From NCBI RefSeq assembly GCF_030123105.1, contig NZ_CP126095.1, positions 744,001 to 808,000 on the forward strand: a stretch of 64,000 nucleotides of DNA, given 5' to 3'. The number at the start of each line of letters is the position of its first letter. The first letter of the stretch is position 1. The notes beneath the pieces were generated by a model, which worked only from the letters and a program-made list of their open reading frames with translations, did not search any database and was not told where the DNA came from. The position numbers and the translations under genes were made by a program. Of the stretch, positions 1 through 8,288 are shown one piece after another. Origin of the DNA: Paenibacillus sp. G2S3 (lineage in GTDB: Bacteria > Bacillota > Bacilli > Paenibacillales > Paenibacillaceae).

Positions 1-361
1 GGAACAGTACAATATCGGGCGGATGTTAGCCCCTCTGCGTGACGAAGGCATACTGCTGATAGGAAGCGGTGGACTTGTTCACAATTTGCGGATGCTTAAT
101 GAAAGTGATCAGCCTGAAGAGTGGGCGCTTGAATTCGATGCGTGGATTGCCAAGGGATTAGAATCTTGGGATTTACCTTCACTGTTTGCTTATGAGAAAA
201 AAGCTCCGCATGTTCGAGATGCGGTTCCATCTTACGGAAGAGAGCATTTCGCACCTCTCTTTTATGCGATGGGAACAGCGGATGGCAGTAGGAAGGCAGA
301 GCGGATATTTCAAGCGTATCAATATGGGACATTAAGCCTCAATTGCTGGAAGCTAGACTAA
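1..361 (+). CDS. DODA/YgiD-type extradiol dioxygenase, C-terminal part
   Basis: The reading frame is open from position 2, so the gene starts outside the window; about 119 C-terminal residues are present. The stretch LAPLRDEGILLIGSGG and the ending TLSLNCWKLD fit the class III extradiol ring-cleavage dioxygenases of the 4,5-DOPA dioxygenase (DODA/YgiD) family, which are cytoplasmic metal-dependent enzymes acting on catechol-like substrates. The N-terminal metal ligands lie outside the window, so catalysis cannot be checked. A clear terminator follows 19 bp after the stop. The family call is fairly safe; the substrate is unknown. Confidence 0.8.
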   Translation, partial: EQYNIGRMLAPLRDEGILLIGSGGLVHNLRMLNESDQPEEWALEFDAWIAKGLESWDLPSLFAYEKKAPHVRDAVPSYGREHFAPLFYAMGTADGSRKAERIFQAYQYGTLSLNCWKLD

Positions 362-379
362 ATGGATAAGATACACGCA

Positions 380-412
380 GGGTGCAGCCGGAGATCGGCT
401 GTGCCCTTTTTT
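380..412 (+). terminator. Rho-independent terminator after the dioxygenase gene
   Basis: An 11-bp stem (GGGTGCAGCCG pairing with CGGCTGTGCCC through two wobble pairs) and a 5-nt loop are followed directly by six T. Confidence 0.85.
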
Positions 413-604
413 AAAATATAAGAAAGTAAAAGTTTCACGCTATGCATTATCCTTATATTTCTCGCTTAAACGTATATCGTCCTAATAAGGACGCTGAAGT
501 CGATTACACTTGATGCAAGCGGATCAAGACAAATGGGACTGGCTGTGATTAAATGGAAGAAACCAGTTAAGATACATAAAACGTTTAGGAGGAACTACAA
601 GCTT

Positions 605-1702
605 ATGAAAGTAAACTGCTCTTCTTCCCGTCTATTATCTGCCCTTGTACTAAGTACCCTATTGCTCTCCGCTTGCGGAACAGAGAGTGCAAATAATGTA
701 ATTGCCCCGACACAGCAACCTACAGCAGATCCCGCGCCAATTGAAACGATCCAGCCATCGCCTACTGCAGATCCATCTGCTGAACTCGTTTCGGGATTAA
801 CAGGTCTTCCGGTTTCTGAAAACAGTCTCCCACGTCCCTTAGCGGTTATGATTAATAATGCTCCAGCGGCCCGGCCACAGTCGGGGGTGAGTGAAGCGGA
901 TATTTTATATGAGATCCTTGCTGAAGGTGGCATTACGCGGTTGATTGGTATTTTTCAAAGTCATACTGGAGTGGTCAAAATCGGACCGATTCGCAGTATC
1001 CGTCCTTATCTGCTCGATATTGGCGAGAGCTACGGTGGTGTGACGGTGCATGCCGGGGGGAGCCCCGCGGCTTATGCCATTTTGCAAAAAGAGAAAAAAG
1101 CAGATATGGACGAGATCGGTCGTGCCGGAGCCTATTTCTGGCGGGACAAAACACGTAAAGCCCCTCATAATCTCTACAGTAACGCAGCGAAGCTGCGAGA
1201 AGGCTCCGAGAAGCTTGGCTATGAGAAAAGCGTGAAGGTGCCGGGGTATCTTTTTAACAATCCAGATTACATACCGACAGGCGGAGAGCAGGCCGCAGAA
1301 TTTAGCGTAAACTTCTTACTTAAAAGCTATAATATTGACTATAAATACGATACTCAGAACCAGACCTATCAGCGTTACGTGAATGGTAAACCACATCTGG
1401 ATCTGAATAACAATAAGCCAGTAGAAGCTGCAAATGTGATAGTGATGGGTTCCGATCATAAAGTGCTTGATGATGTTGGAAGACTTCAGGTTGATGTGGA
1501 GCTAGGTGGAGAAGCGTTGCTTTTTCAGCGGGGACAGGTCACGAAGGGCAGATGGTCGCGTGAGCCAGGTGATGTGATCCGGTTTGTGAAGGATGGTAAA
1601 GAAGTGTTGATGTATCCAGGAATAACCCATATTTTGGTGGTCCCTAATGCGCCTTCATTTAGCAGTCATGTGGTATATGGCGGGGCAGATAGTGCAACCT
1701 AA
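605..1702 (+). CDS. YerB-like DUF3048 lipoprotein
   Basis: This is a 365-residue predicted lipoprotein. ATG 605 is chosen because an AGGAGG-type site lies at about 588-593 and the protein then begins with a clean lipoprotein signal: hydrophobic residues 10-21 and a lipobox LSAC with Cys24. The frame is open back to 533, but that extension would bury the signal peptide. A Pro/Thr/Ser-rich linker (about 35-65) leads into the DUF3048 region, with motifs such as RPLAVMINNAPAARPQSG and GPIRSIRPY. It resembles Bacillus YerB, a surface lipoprotein of unknown function. The family assignment is good; no biochemical role can be read from the sequence. Confidence 0.85.
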   Translation: MKVNCSSSRLLSALVLSTLLLSACGTESANNVIAPTQQPTADPAPIETIQPSPTADPSAELVSGLTGLPVSENSLPRPLAVMINNAPAARPQSGVSEADILYEILAEGGITRLIGIFQSHTGVVKIGPIRSIRPYLLDIGESYGGVTVHAGGSPAAYAILQKEKKADMDEIGRAGAYFWRDKTRKAPHNLYSNAAKLREGSEKLGYEKSVKVPGYLFNNPDYIPTGGEQAAEFSVNFLLKSYNIDYKYDTQNQTYQRYVNGKPHLDLNNNKPVEAANVIVMGSDHKVLDDVGRLQVDVELGGEALLFQRGQVTKGRWSREPGDVIRFVKDGKEVLMYPGITHILVVPNAPSFSSHVVYGGADSAT

Positions 1703-1904
1703 GAAAGTCGGAATATCCAGTGTTATACAGATTTGTGTTCGGAATTATGGGTAAGTGTTAATAGAGTGTAAAAAAGTTCATTTCTATAGCTTCTATACCT
1801 TCTACGGATATGTTAAGATAACAAGGGTTGTCATTCATTTTCATGCTTTTTACATATGGGTGGCTCTGTACTCACGGTAATATTATGTAAAGGGGTTTAA
1901 AACA

Positions 1905-2522
1905 ATGAAGTTGAGAAAAAAGGACATATTCTTTGAGACGCTAGAAAATATGGCGGATACCATTGTCCAAGCAGCAGACTATTTTGCTCAGAATATCACT
2001 GATCTTCAGAATAATGTCGATAATTTCGCTGCAGAGATGAAGAAGTACGAATCCCAATGTGATACTTACACGCACACCGTAATTAAGGAATTGAACAAGA
2101 CGTTTATTACGCCACTTGAGCGTGATGACATTATGGATTTGATTACAAGCATGGATGATGTCATTGATGGCTTGGAGGCATCTGCCTCACGTTTCTATAT
2201 GTACAACCTGTTAGACCCGGATGAATACATTGTACAATTCGCCGAAATTCTTCGCCAATGCGCCTATGAAATTCAAAAAGCAGTTCATTTGCTCTCCCAG
2301 AAGAAGCTACTGGCCATTCGTGAATATACGATCCGTCTAAATGACCTTGAGAATCAAGGGGACGAAGTCCTTCGTATTTGTACCAAAGCTCTATTTGAAA
2401 CCGTTAAGGACCCGATTGAGCTGATTAAGCGCAAGGAATTATATGAGCGACTCGAGACCACTACAGATAAATGTGAAGATGTAGCCAACATGTTGGAATC
2501 GATCATCATGCGCAACTCATAA
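1905..2522 (+). CDS. DUF47 family PhoU-like partner of Pit phosphate transporter
   Basis: A 205-residue, almost entirely helical protein of the DUF47 family (PhoU-like fold, Bacillus YkaA type). It starts MKLRKKDIFFETLENMADTIVQAADYF and contains the typical SMDDVIDGLEA segment. DUF47 proteins are thought to modulate low-affinity Pit transporters and are usually encoded just upstream of pit, as here: the stop at 2522 is followed by pit at 2536 with an AAGGGG ribosome site between. It is cytoplasmic with no membrane segments. I found no convincing Pho box upstream, so regulation by phosphate is unproven. Confidence 0.88.
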   Translation: MKLRKKDIFFETLENMADTIVQAADYFAQNITDLQNNVDNFAAEMKKYESQCDTYTHTVIKELNKTFITPLERDDIMDLITSMDDVIDGLEASASRFYMYNLLDPDEYIVQFAEILRQCAYEIQKAVHLLSQKKLLAIREYTIRLNDLENQGDEVLRICTKALFETVKDPIELIKRKELYERLETTTDKCEDVANMLESIIMRNS

Positions 2523-2535
2523 GGGGTACTAGAAT

Positions 2536-3528
2536 ATGGAAACATCGATATGGATTCTTGGAATTGTTATATTTCTCGCGCTTGCGTTTGACTTTATTAA
2601 TGGTTTCCATGATACGGCCAACGCAATTGCTACCTCTGTCTCTACACGTGCGTTAAAACCTCGAACAGCTATTATTATGGCGGCACTGATGAACTTTGTC
2701 GGAGCTTTGATGTTTACAGGCGTAGCTAAGAAAATTGGCGGAAGTATCACAGACCCCACGTTGCTGGAAAATGGTCTGGATATCATAATAGCCACGCTGA
2801 TTGCTGCGATTATTTGGAATTTGATCACCTGGTGGCTCGGAATTCCGTCCTCCTCCTCTCATGCACTGATCGGCGCTTTGGCTGGTGCAGTATATGTGGG
2901 TGCAGGTTCGTCGCATATAAACTGGGGCGGATTTGTGGAAATTGTCGAGGGCTTGATCTTCTCGCCAATTATTGCATTTGTTATCGGTTATATCATCATG
3001 ACAGTCCTGAAATGGATTTTTGCAAAGCGTAGTCCACATACGGTTAATAAGGGCTTCCGTTCCATGCAGGTTGTGACGGCGGCATTACAGTCGTTTACAC
3101 ATGGTACGAATGATGCGCAGAAGGCGATGGGGATCATTACCTTTGCCCTCGTTACATCAGGACGCCAAGAGACTATGGATGTAATCCCTCTATGGGTTAA
3201 GATTGCTGCGGCTACGGCTATGGCACTCGGTACCTCCATTGGTGGCTGGAAGATTATCAAGACCATGGGTACGAAGATTTTCAAAATCGAGCCGATCAAC
3301 GGCTTCGCGGCTGATATTTCCGCGGCTTCCGTTATTTTCTCAGCAACACTGCTGCATTTGCCAGTCAGCTCGACACATGCGATCACTTCAGCGATCCTGG
3401 GTGTTGGCTCCGCAAAACGCTTCTCTGCTGTGAAATGGGGAGTAGCTGGACGTATTGTAGTCACTTGGTTTATTACGATTCCAATCAGTGCGGTATTAGC
3501 AGGTCTGATTTTCAAAATCATTTTTTAA
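2536..3528 (+). CDS. pit: Inorganic phosphate transporter, Pit family
   Basis: A 330-residue multi-spanning membrane protein of the PiT family (PF01384). It has the duplicated signature: an N-terminal copy with ALAFDFINGFHDTANAIATSVSTRAL (residues about 12-37) and a C-terminal copy around SFTHGTNDAQKAMG (about 187-200), each followed by hydrophobic helices. Such proteins move metal-phosphate by cation symport across the cytoplasmic membrane. It is translationally close to the DUF47 gene and followed by a strong terminator, so the two form a two-gene operon. The length matches short bacterial Pit proteins. Confidence 0.92.
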   Translation: METSIWILGIVIFLALAFDFINGFHDTANAIATSVSTRALKPRTAIIMAALMNFVGALMFTGVAKKIGGSITDPTLLENGLDIIIATLIAAIIWNLITWWLGIPSSSSHALIGALAGAVYVGAGSSHINWGGFVEIVEGLIFSPIIAFVIGYIIMTVLKWIFAKRSPHTVNKGFRSMQVVTAALQSFTHGTNDAQKAMGIITFALVTSGRQETMDVIPLWVKIAAATAMALGTSIGGWKIIKTMGTKIFKIEPINGFAADISAASVIFSATLLHLPVSSTHAITSAILGVGSAKRFSAVKWGVAGRIVVTWFITIPISAVLAGLIFKIIF

Positions 3529-3540
3529 ATCCCTTTAATA

Positions 3541-3582
3541 AAAAGATGTCAGTTAGCCTTTGGCTGCGGACATCTTTTTTTG
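3541..3582 (+). terminator. Terminator of the DUF47-pit operon
   Basis: GATGTC (3545-3550) pairs with GACATC (3569-3574), with an inner AGCC/GGCT extension, and is followed by an uninterrupted T tract; flanking A and T residues lengthen the stem. Confidence 0.85.
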
Positions 3583-3603
3583 TTGTTTGGGTGGTGAGGG
3601 GAA

Positions 3604-3676
3604 AGAGCGGTATAAATCCCTTAGAATTAGCTAAGTTACGTCGAAGAAGCATAAAGAGGGGTATAAATGCCCTAGA
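3604..3676. repeat. Two 22-bp imperfect direct repeats, 51 bp apart
   Basis: Copies at 3604-3625 and 3655-3676 share the form AGAGnGGTATAAATnCCnTAGA. Each copy is itself weakly palindromic around TATAAAT. The short frames here look like shadows, so this part of the 586-bp gap between pit and corA holds no gene I can support. It may be a genus-level intergenic repeat. Confidence 0.5.
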
Positions 3677-3809
3677 TTTGCAGAGTCTAGCTCGTACAAC
3701 CGAGAGTGGTTAAAGCTTGGATAAGGTGTTTATGAGTTTATGTCTGGACGTAGCTTTTTGTGCATCTGTCGAATCAAGGCGGCGGGTTAGAATTTAAACT
3801 AACTAATCA

Positions 3810-3840
3810 TTAATCAAATCACTCGATACGATTTGATTAA
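3810..3840. repeat. Perfect 11-bp inverted repeat upstream of corA
   Basis: TTAATCAAATC (3810-3820) and GATTTGATTAA (3830-3840) form a perfect stem with a 9-nt loop. There is no T tract, so an operator or cruciform is as likely as a terminator. It lies 275 bp before corA. Confidence 0.5.
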
Positions 3841-4115
3841 GTACGGTGACAACCCAACCCTATTTACTCTATCCATTCTATCCCCGCCAACTGAGGAGCA
3901 TCGTTATATACACTATGAGCCGAATGATCAGAGGGAGAAGAGGATGAACGATACTTACTAAAGAGTATTCCATCCTTTCCGGAATGGGACACTATAGAGT
4001 AATGGAACCTCAGAGCTACGATTCCTCGACTGAGATTCTTTTTTGTTATTTTTGGAAGAGTCGTCTTCTTGCGGTACAATAGATGCGTGGAAGAAGATGA
4101 AGCGGAGGAACATTT

Positions 4116-5075
4116 ATGATACGTACACTTGCGGTGACGCATACAGGTGAGGTGCTGACAGACATACCTTTGCAGGATATCCGGCGGGAGGATTATGCAT
4201 GGATATGGGCAGATTTTGCTACACCTACGGCAGAGGAGACATTGCTGCTGGATCACTATTTTCATTTTCACCCTTTGGCGATTGAGGACTGTATGCATGT
4301 GCTGCAGCGGCCAAAGCTGGATCATTATGAGGAAGTGCAGTTTTTTGTGCTGCACGCGCTGAATGAAGAGACGCTCGATGCTGAAGAGATTGACCTTTTT
4401 TTGAGCGCGAATTACCTCGTGTCCTATCATCATCAGGAAAAAACAGAGATGAATGAAGCCTGGGAGCAGGTGAAGCGTGAAATACATAGTCGTAAAGGCT
4501 GGTCGGGTGGTCCCATGGCGGCTGCATATACAGTAATGGACAAGCTGGTAGATAAGTATTTTCCATGCCTCTACAGTTTAGAGGACGAGCTTGCCGATCT
4601 GGAGAGCAATGGCGGCAGTGAGTCAGTGGAGGATTTGATGAGCCAAGTGTTTGGCCTGCGTGGAAGGCTGCTCAAGATGCGGCGGACAATTGTGCCTATG
4701 CGCGATTTGATGTATCGGATCGTGAATTCACAGCATGTCCAGAGTAACGGTGAGGAACGAATTTATTTTGGCGACATCTATGACCATTTATTAAAGTTGT
4801 CCGATATGATTGAGGCTGACCGAGAAATGACCGCGGATCTGCGTGATAGTTACATTTCTCTCAATTCCAACCGGATGAATTCAATTATGAAAACATTAAC
4901 AGTAATCACCACCGTATTCATGCCGCTGACACTGATCGCCGGGATCTATGGGATGAACTTTGTGGTGATGCCTGAACTCGAATGGAAATATGGTTATTTT
5001 GGGGTTCTGCTGTTTATGCTGGTAGTGGGCGTTAGCATGTTCAGATGGTTCCGGCGCAGTGGATGGTTTAAATAA
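4116..5075 (+). CDS. corA: CorA-family magnesium/metal channel
   Basis: A 319-residue CorA protein. A long cytoplasmic helical domain (about 1-255) is followed by two C-terminal transmembrane helices, with the diagnostic GMN selectivity-filter motif at 279-281 in IYGMNF and a basic tail RWFRRSGWFK. These proteins form homopentameric channels for Mg2+ and sometimes Co2+ or Ni2+ in the cytoplasmic membrane. The start is supported by a GGAGG-like site just upstream of 4116. It is monocistronic and ends in a hairpin shared with the convergent gene. Ion preference cannot be read from sequence. Confidence 0.92.
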   Translation: MIRTLAVTHTGEVLTDIPLQDIRREDYAWIWADFATPTAEETLLLDHYFHFHPLAIEDCMHVLQRPKLDHYEEVQFFVLHALNEETLDAEEIDLFLSANYLVSYHHQEKTEMNEAWEQVKREIHSRKGWSGGPMAAAYTVMDKLVDKYFPCLYSLEDELADLESNGGSESVEDLMSQVFGLRGRLLKMRRTIVPMRDLMYRIVNSQHVQSNGEERIYFGDIYDHLLKLSDMIEADREMTADLRDSYISLNSNRMNSIMKTLTVITTVFMPLTLIAGIYGMNFVVMPELEWKYGYFGVLLFMLVVGVSMFRWFRRSGWFK

Positions 5076-5084
5076 AAAAATAAA

Positions 5085-5112
5085 AACGTCACCGCTATTT
5101 GCGGCGACGTTT
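5085..5112. terminator. Bidirectional terminator between corA and the convergent gene
   Basis: AAACGTC-A-CCGC pairs with GCGG-C-GACGTTT (one mismatch, 5-nt loop). A-rich sequence on the left and TTTT on the right allow use from both strands. The stem overlaps the stop codon of the minus-strand gene. Confidence 0.75.
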
Positions 5113-5661
5113 TCCAGTAGAGGGAGTAGAGCGCCGGCGTGTGGTTGTGGTTTTGGACGATTTGCGACGCCCAGAGGTGGAGCGTCTTTTTTTGCGTCGA
5201 CTTGGGCTGAACAGCGCGGCATCTTCTTCGGCTGCTAATGCACCTGCTGCACCTTTTCCTTTTCCGAAGCTACCCATAAAAAGCTTAACCATTGGGGCCA
5301 TCTGTTGAAAACCAGACATCACCTTTTGTACCTTACCCATAGAGTTTACGATCCCGTCAATGCCGCCCATCCGGTCGATCAGGCCTTTGATTTGATCCAT
5401 ATTCCCGGCGATTCCTCCACCGCCGCCTAAGCCGCTAAGTAAACCGGCAAGCCCACCGCTGGCTTTTGTTGTGGCTTCAGCAGCAGGAAGCGCTAGCGCC
5501 GTTTCAGCAGCAGCTTCTGCTCCTATAGCGGGAAGGATTCCGCTCTCTACTGGGAGGGATGAAGGTGCATATGGACTGAGGCCGGGGTAGGCAGAGGCAT
5601 TATAAGAATCGCTCAGCGAACGCTGATTCCGGCGGGAATGATTATAGTAATGATCAGGCAT
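5095..5661 (-). CDS. YqfQ/VrrA-like low-complexity basic protein
   Basis: A 188-residue protein read on the minus strand. The start at 5661 is preferred because AAAGGA precedes it; the open frame reaches 5808 without a ribosome site. It has an Ala/Gly-rich middle, a helical core (MDQIKGLIDRMGGIDGIV, then QQMAPMVKLFMGSF) and a strongly basic Ser/Thr/Arg/Lys tail from about residue 150. This layout recalls Bacillus YqfQ (VrrA-like) proteins of unknown function. The tail could bind nucleic acid or cell-wall polymer, which is only inference. It is convergent with corA. Confidence 0.55.
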   Translation of the reverse strand: MPDHYYNHSRRNQRSLSDSYNASAYPGLSPYAPSSLPVESGILPAIGAEAAAETALALPAAEATTKASGGLAGLLSGLGGGGGIAGNMDQIKGLIDRMGGIDGIVNSMGKVQKVMSGFQQMAPMVKLFMGSFGKGKGAAGALAAEEDAALFSPSRRKKRRSTSGRRKSSKTTTTRRRSTPSTGKRRRK

Positions 5662-6023
5662 AATATCACATTCCTTTGTTAGTGGTTTGCTATACTGTAT
5701 GTCATGGGCGAACATACGGTATAGACGAATGCCCGGGTTACCCGGGATAGGAGCGGAAAAGGGCGAATGCCTATAATCGTCTTTAAGAAGTGAAAAAAGC
5801 GTGTACATGCTTGATTTTCGGCGCTTATGTAGTACTATAGTGTAGGTGCTATTTTCTTAGGTACGGAGAAACAAACGTAGGTTGGTTCATTATTAGTGTG
5901 CGTCAGGGGTGGACGTTTGTCCGTCGATTTCGCTCTTTACAGCGTGAAATCGTTAATGCTTGAAAAATGCGCTCCAGTGCAATATAGTAGAGCAAGAAAG
6001 ACACATTAGGGGATGATAATCTT
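5662..6023. other. Intergenic region, divergent promoters expected
   Basis: This 362-bp gap separates divergent genes, so it must hold promoters for both. I see no convincing ORF, riboswitch or terminator in it. Confidence 0.4.
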
Positions 6024-6314
6024 ATGCAGCTGAAGAAGCTAAACGATAAAAGTATCGACCAATTATTTGAAGCTATTTTAACGTTAAAAAATATGGAAGA
6101 ATGTTACGTGTTCTTTGATGATTTGTGCACTGTGAACGAGATTCAATCGCTGTCGCAGCGACTGGAAGTAGCGCGTATGCTCGGCAAAGGCTCGACCTAC
6201 AACCAGATCGAAGCAGAGACGGGTGCAAGCACAGCTACGATATCCCGTGTAAAACGTTGCCTGAACTATGGCAATGATGGTTATAAATTAACATTGGAAC
6301 GTTTGGGACGCTAA
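6024..6314 (+). CDS. yerC: YerC/YecD-family TrpR-related DNA-binding protein
   Basis: A 96-residue protein of the TrpR-like YerC/YecD family. The helix-turn-helix lies at about 54-80: VARMLGKGSTYNQIEAETGASTATISRVKRCL. Members are small dimeric repressor-like proteins; Bacillus YerC has been linked to histidine biosynthesis control. The start is backed by a GGGGAT site. It is followed after 3 bp by the CbiX/SirB-like gene, so the two are probably co-transcribed. The family call is firm; target genes are not visible. Confidence 0.88.
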   Translation: MQLKKLNDKSIDQLFEAILTLKNMEECYVFFDDLCTVNEIQSLSQRLEVARMLGKGSTYNQIEAETGASTATISRVKRCLNYGNDGYKLTLERLGR

Positions 6315-6317
6315 TTT

Positions 6318-7088
6318 ATGGTACCGGGCGTACTTATTATCAGTCATGGCTCTCGCGACGAGGCTTGGGTGTCGATCGTGGAGGAAGCCGTAAGCGGATT
6401 ATCGCTAGGTGAAAAGATTCCTGTGGTGGTCTCTTTTTTAGAGCTGGTAGAGGGCCGTCTGATTCAAGATGGAATAAATGAGCTAGAACACGCAGGGGTC
6501 ACAGATATTATTGTGATCCCATTGTTCGTTTCCTCAGGAAGCACACATGTTGATGAGATAGAATATGCACTAGGCGCCAAACCTGAGCCTGAACGTGAGA
6601 CGGATTTAGCGTTGTTCTCAGTGAAAGCTAAAGTTCACTATGGTTATCCTATCGACGATGATCCGGACATCGCTGTAATGATCTGGGACAAGCTGCGTGA
6701 GCTGTCTACGGAACCCAAGCGAGAGACGATTCTACTGGTGGGTCATGGCAGTATCTATGATGGTTTCCGGCAGCGGTGGCAGCAAGGAATATCTTCGCTG
6801 GCGGGGCGAGTACGTGAGGTAAGTGGTGTAGCGGCGGCTGACTATGGTCTGCTGAGTCCGGATAGTGTAAGAAGCAAGGTAGAGTATTGGCAGGAGCAGG
6901 GTCACGAGGTACTGGTGGCGCCGCTTTTTTTGAGTGAAGGCTATTTTACTAAGCATGTGGTTCCGAACAGACTTAAAGGGCTAACCTATAAGTATTCTGG
7001 TCAAACGCTTCTGCCCCATCCCCTTCTTCCGCATTGGATTGAGAGACAGGTAGAGGCACTCCTCGAACAGATTCGAATGAAACGATAA
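6318..7088 (+). CDS. CbiX/SirB-type sirohydrochlorin chelatase
   Basis: A 256-residue protein with two tandem CbiX-like domains. The first carries LIISHGSRD with the metal-site His near residue 10; the second starts near 136 with ILLVGHGS. These enzymes insert Co2+ or Fe2+ into sirohydrochlorin on the way to cobalamin or siroheme. The double-domain length (about 260) fits CbiX/SirB rather than the short archaeal form. No other tetrapyrrole gene is nearby, and the gene is coupled to yerC, so the choice between cobalt and iron stays open. Confidence 0.85.
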   Translation: MVPGVLIISHGSRDEAWVSIVEEAVSGLSLGEKIPVVVSFLELVEGRLIQDGINELEHAGVTDIIVIPLFVSSGSTHVDEIEYALGAKPEPERETDLALFSVKAKVHYGYPIDDDPDIAVMIWDKLRELSTEPKRETILLVGHGSIYDGFRQRWQQGISSLAGRVREVSGVAAADYGLLSPDSVRSKVEYWQEQGHEVLVAPLFLSEGYFTKHVVPNRLKGLTYKYSGQTLLPHPLLPHWIERQVEALLEQIRMKR

Positions 7089-7316
7089 AGCACCTACCCT
7101 TGAGCACACTTAATCATAAAAAAAGTGCCCACATCCATGGATAATACGGGATTTGTTGCATACACATATAAATAGTTGTTTTTCTCTAACTTAGTGTCAT
7201 TAATTGCTGTATAATGGAATATTTGCATGAAAGGGCCTTTAACATTGATTGTAGTGGTCCGAATTAGGTATAATCAATTAGGTTATTCTATTATAAAAAC
7301 AGGTGGCGTTCCGGTA

Positions 7317-8207
7317 ATGAAAACTGCGAGATTGATTTATAATCCCACTTCTGGACGGGAAGAAATGAAGAAGCGGCTCGCCGATATTTTGGACCGGCTG
7401 GATATTGGTGGCATTGAAGCCACCTGCCATGCAACAACCGGAGAAGGCGATGCTATGCTAGCTGCTGCAGATGCAGTAGAACGCGGTTATGATTTGATCA
7501 TAGCAGCCGGTGGCGACGGCACTTTAAATGAGGTTATTAATGGTATGGCGGAGAAGCCTAATCTTCCCCCGCTCGGCGTTTTGCCGCTTGGTACTACTAA
7601 TGATTTTGCACGTGCAATGGGGATCCCGAAGAACTGGGAAGATTCCTGTGATCTGATCATTCGCCAAGAGACACGTCCGATTGACATCGGTAAGGCAAAT
7701 GACCGTTATTTTATTAATATAGCAGGCGGCGGTAGTCTAACCGAACTGACATATGAAGTTCCTAGTAAGCTGAAGACCATGATAGGGCAGCTTGCGTACT
7801 ATTTAAAAGGTATTGAAAAAATGGTCAGCCTGTCACCTCAGGAACTAATCATTCGTGCCAATGGACAGGAAGTTATTCATGATGAGTTCATGCTGTTCCT
7901 GATTGCAAATACGAATTCTGTTGGCGGCTTTGAAAAGCTTGCTCCCGGCGCTCGTATCGATGACGGTCTGTTAGACGTTATTGCAGTTAAAAAATGCAAC
8001 CTGGCAGAGTTTGTTCGTTTGGTCAGATTGGCCCTTCGCGGCGAGCATTTGAATGATAAAAAGGTTGTTTATTTCCGTACGGATGCGATGGATGTAATCT
8101 CTCCAGGACATGTCCAATTGAACTTGGATGGAGAATTGGGTGGAGAATTGCCAGGGCGATTCCGGATTTTGCCACAGCATTTGCGGATTTTTGCTGAGAA
8201 TAACTAA
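7317..8207 (+). CDS. dgkB: Diacylglycerol kinase, DgkB type
   Basis: A 296-residue lipid kinase of the DAGK catalytic family. ATG 7317 is chosen because AGGTGG lies about 10 bp upstream; the longer frame from 7227 has no ribosome site. The nucleotide-binding motif AAGGDGTLNEV lies near residue 62-72 and PLGTTNDFARA near 95-105, both typical of YerQ/DgkB. The enzyme phosphorylates diacylglycerol to phosphatidic acid at the inner membrane face, recycling DAG from lipoteichoic acid synthesis. The order dgkB then rlmD matches Bacillus yerQ-yefA, supporting orthology. Confidence 0.9.
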   Translation: MKTARLIYNPTSGREEMKKRLADILDRLDIGGIEATCHATTGEGDAMLAAADAVERGYDLIIAAGGDGTLNEVINGMAEKPNLPPLGVLPLGTTNDFARAMGIPKNWEDSCDLIIRQETRPIDIGKANDRYFINIAGGGSLTELTYEVPSKLKTMIGQLAYYLKGIEKMVSLSPQELIIRANGQEVIHDEFMLFLIANTNSVGGFEKLAPGARIDDGLLDVIAVKKCNLAEFVRLVRLALRGEHLNDKKVVYFRTDAMDVISPGHVQLNLDGELGGELPGRFRILPQHLRIFAENN

Positions 8208-8288
8208 AGCTCGATGCAAAGCTAAGAATAACCTGAAGATATAGTGGGTTTATACAGCGATGATAATGAAAGAAGTGAACTATAAATA

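Noticed and set aside
1741..1900. Pho box upstream of the DUF47-pit operon
   Set aside because: Only scattered TTAAGA/TAACA-like words; no regularly spaced TT(A/T)ACA repeats.
3435..3713. 92-aa frame at the end of pit
   Set aside because: It overlaps pit in another frame and runs through its terminator; shadow ORF.
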